From a virus, in the IMG/VR virus record IMGVR_UViG_3300031841_004836, positions 1 to 25,728 of that record: a stretch of 25,728 nucleotides of DNA; one strand, written 5' to 3'. The notes beneath the pieces were generated by a model. That model had not been told where the DNA came from, ran no database searches, and saw only the letters and a list, made by a program, of their open reading frames with translations. This document shows, in pieces, positions 7,876 to 14,626 of this stretch (the first letter of the stretch is position 1; every line of letters starts with the position of its first letter). The translations under genes and the position numbers were made by a program.

Positions 7876-9183
7876 TTATACCTCTAATATAAAATTGTCT
7901 AATACGCGACCAATATATTCTATTTGCTCTTTAGATATTATTGGGCTTGTTCCATGAAAAAAAGTATTTGTCATAGAAAAAGTAGCATTTGGGTATTCAT
8001 TATATGCTTCTTGTTGATTCATTAAATGAGTATAACCAGGTTGAAGTATAATATTACCAGCAAAATATGGTCTTGTTTGTATTAAATTATCTTCAAAATA
8101 ATCAACTATTTTATTTCTATTAAATGGTGCAGTTTTCTTGATAGTTAAAGGAAAAGCAAACCAACTTGGATTAGATTTCTCTGTAGCCACGGGTAAATGA
8201 AAAAAATCTTCATATTTAGAATAAATATCAAAAAGTAATTTATAATTTTCTCGTCGCCTTTTATGTATTTCATCTAATTTATCTAACTGGCAAAGACCTA
8301 TTGAAGCTTGAAGTTCAATAGGCTTTAAATTATAACCTATTTCATCATAAACGTATTTATGATCAAAGATCTCATCAGGCATCGATGGTACCCAATTACT
8401 AAAACGTTTTTTGCAAGTACCACATTTTAATTTATTTGCTTCGGGCCCAATGCAATAGCATCCACGACCCCATTCACGAAAAGATCTTAAAACAACTTCT
8501 AATTCATTAGTTTTGCACGCTACAAATCCACCTTCTCCCATAGTAATATGATGAGCAGGATAAAATGAACAAGACGCCATTTCGCCAAATGATCCTAATG
8601 GATTTCCATCATACTCTGATCCTAAAGCGTCACAGCAATCTTCTAATAATATTAAATTAAATCGTTTTACCAAATCCATAATAATATCCATATTAGGCGG
8701 ATTCGCAAGAACGTGTGCAAATGTTATAATTTTAATATCAGGATTTTCATATAATTTTTTTTCAACTTGAGTTAAATCTAGATTTAGAGTATCAAGTTCT
8801 ATATCAACAAAAATAGGTTCAAATCCTAATTGAAGAATAGGATTTAATGTAGTAGGAAATCCAGATATAGGAACTAATACCTTTGTTCCTTTATTGAAAT
8901 TATACGTTCTTTTGCTAGTTAAAGCTGCCATCATTAAAAGATTAGATGATGATCCAGAATTAGTTAAAATTCCATGTTTTTTATTAAAAAGTCTTGGGAA
9001 TTTTCTTTCAAATTTTACTGCGTCATTCCCCATGACTAGCCAGCCTTTTAATATAGTTTCAATTGCGGCTAAAGGTTCTGACTCATCAAAAAAAGGACCA
9101 GAATATGGTATAAAATCTTTTCCAGGTTCCCATTTTTTTTGTATTTGAGAATTTTCAATCAATTTTTTAATTATATCTTTCAT
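7876..9183 (-). CDS. PLP-dependent sugar 3-dehydrase (DdhC/RfbH, E1-like), 435 aa
   Basis: This is a member of the DegT/DnrJ/EryC1 aminotransferase fold with the dehydrase hallmarks. In SFYPAHHITMGEGG (207-220), His211 stands where aminotransferases carry the PLP-binding Lys, as in E1 and ColD. C184, in EDCCDALG, is followed after 57 residues by C242-x-C244, then C254 and C257, which matches the [2Fe-2S] cysteine pattern of CDP-6-deoxy-glucoseen-forming E1 (C-x57-C-x-C, then a further Cys). Length and the C-terminal region fit RfbH. The reaction expected is removal of the C3 hydroxyl from CDP-4-keto-6-deoxyglucose, with an E3-type reductase supplying electrons. No E3 gene is in the window, so the host or another phage gene would provide it. 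The start overlaps the upstream GT gene by 4 nt. Confidence 0.82.
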   Translation of the reverse strand: MKDIIKKLIENSQIQKKWEPGKDFIPYSGPFFDESEPLAAIETILKGWLVMGNDAVKFERKFPRLFNKKHGILTNSGSSSNLLMMAALTSKRTYNFNKGTKVLVPISGFPTTLNPILQLGFEPIFVDIELDTLNLDLTQVEKKLYENPDIKIITFAHVLANPPNMDIIMDLVKRFNLILLEDCCDALGSEYDGNPLGSFGEMASCSFYPAHHITMGEGGFVACKTNELEVVLRSFREWGRGCYCIGPEANKLKCGTCKKRFSNWVPSMPDEIFDHKYVYDEIGYNLKPIELQASIGLCQLDKLDEIHKRRRENYKLLFDIYSKYEDFFHLPVATEKSNPSWFAFPLTIKKTAPFNRNKIVDYFEDNLIQTRPYFAGNIILQPGYTHLMNQQEAYNEYPNATFSMTNTFFHGTSPIISKEQIEYIGRVLDNFILEV

Positions 9184-9881
9184 TTTATTATTTTAACTTT
9201 TTCATGGGTAGAAGACTGAATTTCGTTAAATACTTTCAATCTCATATCATTAACAACGCCTGGAAGTTGTAAAGCAAAATCGCCAGTTTGATATTCTCCA
9301 TCTTGTTTAGTATAAGGATCTAAATATGGAGCTGTATATTGACCACCGTAAAGACCATATAGATAAGAATTCATAAGTCTTTGTGGCATTACTTTCATTA
9401 TATATTGCGATAAATGATTTTGTTGATAAAAAGCCCAAATGGCTCCTTGTTCAAATGGCCATGCTCTAACTGATTGTTCTTTAGTGGTTAATATCCATTT
9501 TAATAAACCTTTAGATATTAAACTATTTCTAATTAAATGCGAATCGATATTAATACCATTGACATCTGCACATAAAATTTGCTGATAATTATTATCAATA
9601 ATTGATTCTAATTTGATTGTAAAATTAGTTATTAAAAGATCAGTTCCAGTAAACCAAATCCATTCTATATCTGGATGATGCTCAAATACATTAAGAATAA
9701 AATTATATTTTTCATAATATAAGTATTGAGGTTCAAAACAAAAATCTTTTTCAGTACAATGAAATGTACTATACCCATGTCTTTTAGCATATTCAACTTT
9801 ATTATTAAACCAAGTTATTTCAGCCATTTCTTTAAAATTAGAATTATTAAAAGAAACTAATGCTATGTTACTTCTGTCCAT
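9180..9881 (-). CDS. GT34-like (galactosyl/mannosyltransferase) glycosyltransferase, 233 aa
   Basis: A GT-A-type protein resembling family 34 transferases. After an N-terminal strand (IALVSFNN) comes NNKVEYAKRHGYSTF, typical of the 'N...Y...hGY' start. Then EWIWFTGTDLLITN (about 73-86) takes the place of the metal-binding 'W.DaD..i.N' motif, here with TGTD rather than a perfect DxD. FEQGAIWAF (about 143-151) matches the 'DQ.a.' acceptor segment, and TGDFALQLPGV (about 200-210) the conserved 'GD...H.PG'. It is the first gene of the sugar island, overlapping the 3-dehydrase gene below and the zinc-ribbon gene above (19 nt). It probably attaches the sugar made by this island; the acceptor is unknown. 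Confidence 0.65.
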   Translation of the reverse strand: MDRSNIALVSFNNSNFKEMAEITWFNNKVEYAKRHGYSTFHCTEKDFCFEPQYLYYEKYNFILNVFEHHPDIEWIWFTGTDLLITNFTIKLESIIDNNYQQILCADVNGINIDSHLIRNSLISKGLLKWILTTKEQSVRAWPFEQGAIWAFYQQNHLSQYIMKVMPQRLMNSYLYGLYGGQYTAPYLDPYTKQDGEYQTGDFALQLPGVVNDMRLKVFNEIQSSTHEKVKIIK

Positions 9882-10219
9882 ATTGAATTATCCTCAATAA
9901 AATAATCTAATTCTTCTTCATCCAAATTAGGTGGAATAGCTAAATCTTCAGCGTCAATTGCTGCAGCAAATTCATTGCTATCATGTTCAACGACACTTGC
10001 ATTATTTTTACGTACTGCGCTTAATTGCCATCGTTTTACTTCACCTTCATCAGTTTCGAAAAAATATTTTTTATTTGCTATTGATTTATTTTTTCGTTGT
10101 TGATCAGTCCATTCGCGAACATTACCACAACTACGACTGCAATATACCCTGCGTTTAGTGTGTTCGGCTCCACACCTTGGACATATTTTAATCTTTTTTG
10201 GTTTCCTTTTCCCCATCAT
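9863..10219 (-). CDS. zinc-ribbon-like protein, 118 aa
   Basis: The basic N-terminus is followed by two Cys pairs, C13-x2-C16 (CPRC) and C27-x3-C31 (CSRSC), which look like a small zinc ribbon for nucleic-acid or protein binding. The middle (about 36-70) is basic and polar. The last 35 residues are strongly acidic (DAEDLAIPPNLDEEELDYF), a split charge layout seen in small phage regulators. There is no known family match by eye. It overlaps the 65-aa gene above by 32 nt and the GT gene below by 19 nt, so it belongs to the same transcript and may be translated by coupling. Confidence 0.6.
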   Translation of the reverse strand: MMGKRKPKKIKICPRCGAEHTKRRVYCSRSCGNVREWTDQQRKNKSIANKKYFFETDEGEVKRWQLSAVRKNNASVVEHDSNEFAAAIDAEDLAIPPNLDEEELDYFIEDNSIWTEVT

Positions 10220-10385
10220 CTTCGCCTAGAATAGCTTTAATAGACATTTTATGTCTTACAGTTGAAGCATGATATTCTGCAGCAGCCATCGTTCTTTTAT
10301 ATAGACCACGTTCATGCGGATCTAGAATCTGATCTGCAATAATTTTAGTCCGCGACGACATTTTATAATTTTTGTCTGGTTTCAT
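10188..10385 (-). CDS. small basic protein, 65 aa, unknown function
   Basis: This is a short, charged, probably helical protein (MKPDKNYKMSSRTKIIADQI at the start, acidic/basic tail GEDDGEKETKKD). There is no membrane segment or Cys motif. It starts 18 nt after the stop of the PqqA-like gene with a plausible ribosome site (AAGGA before AATATTATG). It overlaps the zinc-ribbon gene by 32 nt. The function is not recognisable. Conserved spacing with pqqA could hint at a shared role, but nothing in the sequence shows that. Confidence 0.55.
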   Translation of the reverse strand: MKPDKNYKMSSRTKIIADQILDPHERGLYKRTMAAAEYHASTVRHKMSIKAILGEDDGEKETKKD

Positions 10386-10403
10386 AATATTCCTTATAAA
10401 GTA

Positions 10404-10478
10404 TTAGCGGTTATTAATATACATTGTGATTTCAAAGCCAAAACGGATATCGTTATATACAGGTGTTTCCCAAATCAT
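10404..10478 (-). CDS. pqqA: PqqA-like peptide, PQQ precursor, 24 aa
   Basis: The ORF encodes a 24-residue peptide beginning MIWETPVYNDIR and ending FGFEITMYINNR. Its length and nearly every position follow PqqA, the ribosomal peptide from which pyrroloquinoline quinone is made. The Trp near the start, Pro6, the D-(I/L)-R motif and above all Glu16-x3-Tyr20 are present; PqqE joins that Glu and Tyr. From memory, Pseudomonas PqqA contains DLRIGFEVTMY at the same place. The start codon overlaps the stop of the 54-aa gene above as ATGA, and GGAG lies 8 nt upstream, so it is well placed for translation. No pqqB-F genes are in the window, so modification would rely on host enzymes. It is easily missed because of its size. 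Confidence 0.85.
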   Translation of the reverse strand: MIWETPVYNDIRFGFEITMYINNR

Positions 10479-10639
10479 ATTCTTTCTCCTAATTTAATTT
10501 TAAGTTGCCGATTTTCTTCCATACATTCTGCCAATTGTTTTTCAATATTTCTATATCCATCATTTAACCATTTATATTTGGTCATTAATTTTTCAAATTC
10601 AAAAAACAATTGATCATGACGGTTAATACAATCAAACAT
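10475..10639 (-). CDS. 54-aa coiled-coil protein
   Basis: The ORF runs from an ATG preceded by a strong ribosome site (GGAGAAGTCT then ATG) to a TGA that overlaps the PqqA-like start. The product is helical and charged with heptad-like leucines in its second half (NIEKQLAECMEENRQLKIKL). The start overlaps the end of the DUF3445 gene by 8 nt. No family is recognised. Being locked between the HODM-like and PqqA-like genes, it is probably co-translated with both. A PqqD-like chaperone would be about 90 aa with a winged-helix fold, and this does not resemble it. Confidence 0.6.
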   Translation of the reverse strand: MFDCINRHDQLFFEFEKLMTKYKWLNDGYRNIEKQLAECMEENRQLKIKLGERI

Positions 10640-11450
10640 AGACTTCTCCTACTGTTTGGTTTATAATAGTTTTAATATCATGAAGATTCTTATACGTAAG
10701 AATATCTTCACTCATACTATTTATACTATTTGTTATAAGATTTCTATGAGTTTTAAAAACTTCTATGAGAGGAATAATATTTATTTTTATAAGGAATAAA
10801 GCTGTAGAGTTTTTAATAATTGGAACTGTAGTTTGTGTTTCTACTCTTAAAAATAAGTCATTAATTTTTTCAGGCTTTTTCCATTTATCTTTATATTTTG
10901 GATGCATAGACATATTATCAGTTGGTGCAATAGTCCAAATATGGCGACAAAACATGTGGTTTCCACATATTGCAAGCGGCATTGACTTCATAGCACGTAA
11001 TAATTTTTTATTATCTGCGACTGGTTTATGAATATCTACTAAAGATAAATCTTTTTTTTCTAATGGATTCCAATTCGTTGGAGATGCAAAATAGCCAGCA
11101 ATTAATTTTCCATCATGTATTATCCCAATATCTTCTTCTATTTGAAGGGATAGTAATGAAATGATCATTTTGCTCGATAAAATTTCATTATTTAAACCTT
11201 CTATTTCTAGTTTAAATTTTTGATATATGTCCCATTTTTTCTGATATGTATTAATTTTCTTCAATATTTTAAATAAAATATCAGAAGGTATTTCCCCAAA
11301 AGATATTGCTGTACCTAACTCATTTTCTTTTATTTTATGAATTAAAGATTTATGTGTTATTCGTGAAATAGGATTCCCTTCAAACTTAAACATATAAGGT
11401 TCCATTGTAAATGGAACTTTAATTATACTATTGTAATTAAGGGATGACAT
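10632..11450 (-). CDS. DUF3445 / haem-dependent oxidative N-demethylase (HODM) alpha-like protein, 272 aa
   Basis: The middle and C-terminal parts carry the signature blocks of DUF3445. YFASPTNWNPLEKKDLSL (120-137), VDIHKPV (138-144), the RHIWTIAP segment (169-176) with a later MHP (182-184), and LFLRVETQTT (199-208) followed by STALFLIKI (215-223) match the family's 'P..W...eK.g..l..IH.PV', 'r.nW.i....L', and 'LRvErQtl.rlP.s.a.lFtIrt'. The family includes the haem-binding alpha subunit of HODM, which oxidatively demethylates secondary amines such as dimethylamine in methylotrophs and marine bacteria. Reductase subunits are absent here. It has no clear Shine-Dalgarno sequence and overlaps the 72-aa ORF above by 28 nt, suggesting coupled translation. 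Family call is good; activity and substrate are unknown. Confidence 0.72.
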   Translation of the reverse strand: MSSLNYNSIIKVPFTMEPYMFKFEGNPISRITHKSLIHKIKENELGTAISFGEIPSDILFKILKKINTYQKKWDIYQKFKLEIEGLNNEILSSKMIISLLSLQIEEDIGIIHDGKLIAGYFASPTNWNPLEKKDLSLVDIHKPVADNKKLLRAMKSMPLAICGNHMFCRHIWTIAPTDNMSMHPKYKDKWKKPEKINDLFLRVETQTTVPIIKNSTALFLIKINIIPLIEVFKTHRNLITNSINSMSEDILTYKNLHDIKTIINQTVGEVYV

Positions 11451-11641
11451 TGTATTATTGAAAATATTATATTATCTTGACGGAATGATTTATTTTTTAA
11501 ATTAATAATTTTTTCAAATATAAATCTATCATGTGGTGATATTAATAATAATGAATCAAAGCTTTTTACTGTCATTTTATTTAAGTCACACTTTTGATAT
11601 ATAACTATACTATTATTTAAACAGCTTGAGCTTGATACCAT
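11423..11641 (-). CDS. 72-aa ORF upstream of the HODM-like gene
   Basis: The ORF extends to an upstream ATG at 11662, but the ATG at 11641 is preferred because AGAGGAG lies 5-6 nt before it, inside the end of the gene above. The product is Ser- and Ile-rich (start MVSSSSCLNNSIVIYQKCDL, end FSIIQCHPLITIV) and has no recognised family. It overlaps the 179-aa gene by 25 nt and the HODM-like gene by 28 nt, fills the only gap between them, and could serve to couple their translation. It could be a small partner of the HODM-like protein, or a non-functional ORF. Confidence 0.45.
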   Translation of the reverse strand: MVSSSSCLNNSIVIYQKCDLNKMTVKSFDSLLLISPHDRFIFEKIINLKNKSFRQDNIIFSIIQCHPLITIV

Positions 11642-12156
11642 GCTGGCTCCTCTGTTTTCCAAGTAGCAAATTTGCTTTTTTCAATTTGATAAAAGTTACG
11701 ATATGCTTGAATCGTATTTCCTTCTACTTTTAAAGTATCAGGCATGCATTGAGGCGGATCTACCCAACCATTATCTTTTAAGTTATTAGGTGTATCAAAT
11801 AGGTATCCACGAAGATCTGATGCTTTGTGTATTTTACCATATCTTATAGTATATTCAAGACATAAATGCATCCACATGGTCCATAACCATCGGTAATGTT
11901 GAGACGACTCTCTAATCCATGTATTAGATGGATGATTTACATGTGAAGCTTTATATAAGGCCTCTTCACGTAAATCATTTAATGCCCACCTTTTAATACG
12001 TCGATTATCTGTTTTACTATAGTATTCTTCACCATCCATAACGCGATGGCATGTACTTAAAAGTTGAGCATATTCGGTGGCCATTTTAACTACATGTTTA
12101 TCACAATGCATTTGCGCACAAGTAGATTCATTTTTATCTAAATAAAATATATTCAT
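11617..12156 (-). CDS. conserved T4-like phage protein of unknown function, 179 aa
   Basis: The protein begins MNIFYLDKNESTCAQMHCDK then HVVKM, has a HPSNTWIRES segment (about 75-84), a Trp/Tyr-rich helix (YRWLWTMWMHLCLEYTIRYG) and ends with PQCMPD, AYRNFYQIEKSKFATWK. I recall proteins with this pattern (Cys/His N-terminus, 'HP...W.R.s..NY.WL', 'AYR.YY...K..faKW') in many marine T4-like phages, without a known function. Conserved Cys14, His18/Cys18-type residues and several His could bind metal. It starts 4 nt inside the end of gp41, so it is co-expressed with replication genes, hinting at a DNA-metabolism role. It is not DenV: the sequence lacks the pyrimidine-dimer glycosylase pattern. Confidence 0.7.
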   Translation of the reverse strand: MNIFYLDKNESTCAQMHCDKHVVKMATEYAQLLSTCHRVMDGEEYYSKTDNRRIKRWALNDLREEALYKASHVNHPSNTWIRESSQHYRWLWTMWMHLCLEYTIRYGKIHKASDLRGYLFDTPNNLKDNGWVDPPQCMPDTLKVEGNTIQAYRNFYQIEKSKFATWKTEEPAWYQAQAV

Positions 12157-13535
12157 GCAAAATCCTTAAATTTATCCAATATACTTATAGTATCAGATGA
12201 TTCTGTGAAATTATTAGAAGGAATATCACTTGTAATTAAATCTTGTTGCGATGATTGCTCAGTATTATATAATCTCATTTTAGCACGGTCTACACCAACA
12301 ATAAATTTACGATTATAATTAGGATCACTATAACGATTCTTTAATTGCTTAACAAGAATCTGATTTAACTGAGCCATTTTTTCATTTGTAATCAATGCAA
12401 ACATAAAATCAGCAGTTGCCGGTAAACCAAATGATTCTGATACATCTTCAAGCCCAACATCTGTACTTGTAAAACCTGTACGATTCGTTTGTGTTGCACT
12501 TACGATAGGAACATTAGCTTCTACCGCTAATCCACGTAATTCTTCGGCAATTGCTTTCACATATGTATAAGAGTTTATATTTGCTCCAGTTTTAATACGT
12601 GATGATGCACAAATATTAATATAATCAATATAAATTATATCAGGTATAAACCCTCTTTTCATTTTCAATTCATTAAGTAAATAACGGAAATTACCGGCAT
12701 GAGCAGATGCTGTTGGATATTCCTTTACAATTAATTTACCAAATGTCTTTTCTTTTACTTTAGTAATTTTCTTTTCATATACATCATATGGAAGATCTCT
12801 AAGTTCATCAAGATTGATATCAAGTAAATTTGCATCAATACGTTCAGCAATGCGTTCTTCGGCCATTTCTAATGTAATATATAGAATGTTTTTGCCGTCC
12901 TCTAAATTTTTTGCTGCGCAATGACACATAAACATACTTTTACCGACGCCGGTACCGGCGAGGCATATATTAAGTGTTTTACGACTTAAACCCCCTTTCG
13001 TAATCTTATTAAAGTATTCAAGATCAAATGCTATTTTATCTTCTTTAAGATGATAAAGATCGTATCGGTGTTCCCAATCTTCAACAAAATCATGACCAAC
13101 ATTAGTATCAAAAGTAACTGCTAATGCTTTAGTTAGCATATCAGGAATAGAGCCTTTAGCTAAATTAGATTCTCCTCCATTAATTACATTAATAGATTCT
13201 GATAAGGCATTATATAATGCTTGGTCTTGACAGAATTTTTCACTTTCATCTATAAGCCATTCGATATCTGTAGTTTCATCTCGTTCCAGACTACGAATAA
13301 TATCACTACCGTCTTTGAACACTTGTTCGCTAAGATCATCTCGAGATTCAAAATCAATAGTTAAAGCTTCGATTGATGGTACAGTATGATACTTATCTGT
13401 ATATGCTTTGATCGTATTAAAAATAAATTTATAAGTAAAATCTTTAAAATAATCCTCCTTAATAAAAGGTAAGGCTCGATTAACATATTCTTCATTAAAC
13501 AGTAGATTCGACAGAATCGTCTTCTCGATCGTCAT
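12153..13535 (-). CDS. 41: T4 gp41-like replicative DNA helicase, 460 aa
   Basis: A DnaB/RecA-fold helicase. The N-terminal helical domain starts MTIEKTILSNLLFNEEYVNR, much like T4 gp41. Walker A is AGTGVGKS (193-200) and Walker B is IIYIDYINI. An ATQTNR segment follows, then VGVDRAKMR near the end, probably the arginine-finger region. The length is close to T4 gp41 (about 475 aa). It forms a hexamer on the lagging-strand template and with primase gp61 makes the primosome; gp61 is not in this window. The start lies 41 nt inside uvsX. The good N-terminal match to gp41 supports this start despite the overlap, so uvsX and 41 are translationally linked. Confidence 0.92.
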   Translation of the reverse strand: MTIEKTILSNLLFNEEYVNRALPFIKEDYFKDFTYKFIFNTIKAYTDKYHTVPSIEALTIDFESRDDLSEQVFKDGSDIIRSLERDETTDIEWLIDESEKFCQDQALYNALSESINVINGGESNLAKGSIPDMLTKALAVTFDTNVGHDFVEDWEHRYDLYHLKEDKIAFDLEYFNKITKGGLSRKTLNICLAGTGVGKSMFMCHCAAKNLEDGKNILYITLEMAEERIAERIDANLLDINLDELRDLPYDVYEKKITKVKEKTFGKLIVKEYPTASAHAGNFRYLLNELKMKRGFIPDIIYIDYINICASSRIKTGANINSYTYVKAIAEELRGLAVEANVPIVSATQTNRTGFTSTDVGLEDVSESFGLPATADFMFALITNEKMAQLNQILVKQLKNRYSDPNYNRKFIVGVDRAKMRLYNTEQSSQQDLITSDIPSNNFTESSDTISILDKFKDFA

Positions 13536-14556
13536 CCATTTCTCCTATTCCATAGCTAAATTCTTTTTTAGCTGCTTCATCTAGTTGCATAAGAATTTCT
13601 TGACTATAAATTGATTCCGGGTTTTCATTAATTTGTTTACCGTAAACTTTACTGCCATCTGCTAATTCATATTTAACACCTGTCTTTTTAATAATATTAT
13701 ATTTTTCAGCAAGAGGAAGTAGACCATAATACTTGTCTAAACCGTGCTTATATGATATTCGCACTTCAGCTTCACCATTTTCTTTACTTAATCGTGATTT
13801 ATACATCTTAACTTTTACAATATTACCAATAATATTAGTACCATCGCGATCTTTTTTCTTGCCTAGAGTTGCAATTGATGATGCTGCATACTTTAATCCT
13901 GAACCACCTGAAATTTCATTCTGCGGTACATAAGAACCAATTGCGGCATAAACATGATTAGTAAGAATTAATGGAACATTTACTTTTGCTAGTTTAAGTG
14001 TAAGAACACGAAATGCAGCTTTAATCACTTGAGATTTAGACATATCACGCGTCTCTTTACCTTCAGCCGTATCTTCCATTTCTTTAGTCGTAGATAAAAG
14101 ACCAAGTGAATCAAGAACCATCATAAATGGTGGACGATCATCACCTGAGTTACCATAATAATCGAGTGTTTTAATTGCGTGTGTACGGAATTTTTGAATA
14201 GTATCGGGTTCTGATATAATCACACGCGATGTATCAATACCTCGACTTTCCATCATATCTCTTGTTACTGCAGCTTCTGTATCATAATACATTACTCCAG
14301 CTTCTGGATGAGAATCTAAGAAGGCTTTAACGATTCCAAGAACAAAGAAAGTTTTGCCAGTGCTCGATTCGCCAGCGAAAGCAGTAATTTTATTGTTTGA
14401 AACACCACCAAAAATGCTGCCGCTAAGAACAGCATTAAGAATGTAACTGCCAGTGTCAATGCATCCGCTATACTCAGAGGAGCCTTTTCCATCAGATGCA
14501 ATAGAGGTATCTTCATCTTTCAATTCCTCCACAAGATTTTTTAGAAAACTTGCCAT
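13495..14556 (-). CDS. uvsX: T4 UvsX-like RecA-family recombinase, 353 aa
   Basis: A RecA-fold ATPase with Walker A GESSTGKT (62-69), a YYDTEAAV strand after it, Walker B region FMMVLDSLGLL and the loop LILTNHVYAAIG. ISGGSGLKYAAS is a RecA/UvsX hallmark. The acidic C-terminus (MDDDREDDSVES) resembles the regulatory tail of RecA-like proteins. It is slightly shorter than T4 UvsX (391 aa). It binds ssDNA and drives recombination-dependent replication and repair with gp43 and gp41. GAGGTGA is a good ribosome site 6 nt before the ATG, and a promoter-like sequence lies at 14586-14614, so it may head its own transcript. Confidence 0.92.
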   Translation of the reverse strand: MASFLKNLVEELKDEDTSIASDGKGSSEYSGCIDTGSYILNAVLSGSIFGGVSNNKITAFAGESSTGKTFFVLGIVKAFLDSHPEAGVMYYDTEAAVTRDMMESRGIDTSRVIISEPDTIQKFRTHAIKTLDYYGNSGDDRPPFMMVLDSLGLLSTTKEMEDTAEGKETRDMSKSQVIKAAFRVLTLKLAKVNVPLILTNHVYAAIGSYVPQNEISGGSGLKYAASSIATLGKKKDRDGTNIIGNIVKVKMYKSRLSKENGEAEVRISYKHGLDKYYGLLPLAEKYNIIKKTGVKYELADGSKVYGKQINENPESIYSQEILMQLDEAAKKEFSYGIGEMDDDREDDSVESTV

Positions 14557-14585
14557 TTTTCACCTCGCTTTTTTTTCATTAATAA

Positions 14586-14614
14586 ATTGTACTATAAATA
14601 GATAAATAAGTATA
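14586..14614 (-). promoter_or_regulatory. promoter-like sequence upstream of uvsX (copy C)
   Basis: On the minus strand TATAC (14614-14610) and TACAAT (14591-14586) are 18 bp apart, as in the gp43 copy. The surrounding bases also align: TATATACTTATTTATCTATT here against TATGTACTTAATTTATTTAT upstream of gp43. The -10 box is less perfect (TACAAT). It lies in the 70-nt gap between the membrane protein gene and uvsX. In such A+T-rich DNA the similarity could be partly chance. Confidence 0.4.
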
Positions 14615-14626
14615 TAAGATATTTAT

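Noticed and set aside
4487-9148. Several plus-strand ORFs of 62-84 codons across the sugar island
   Set aside because: They are antisense shadows of well-supported minus-strand enzymes and lack ribosome sites or recognisable products.
10475-10639. 54-aa protein as a PqqD-like chaperone
   Set aside because: It is too short and reads as a simple charged coiled coil without the PqqD pattern.
10718-10725. Minus-strand TATAAATA upstream of the 54-aa and PqqA-like genes
   Set aside because: It lies within the HODM-like coding sequence, and an 8-mer this A+T rich is expected several times by chance; not strong enough to list as a promoter, although its position about 80 nt before the 54-aa gene is suggestive.
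11617-12156. DenV (pyrimidine dimer glycosylase) identity for the 179-aa protein
   Set aside because: The N-terminus and conserved residues of T4 DenV are absent; the protein matches a different, uncharacterised phage family.
14316-14516. 66-codon hydrophobic minus-strand ORF inside uvsX
   Set aside because: It lies wholly within the uvsX reading region covering the Walker A part and reads as a low-complexity frame shadow.
14593-14600. Plus-strand TATAAATA near uvsX
   Set aside because: It would drive antisense transcription against a wholly minus-strand gene set; most likely chance.
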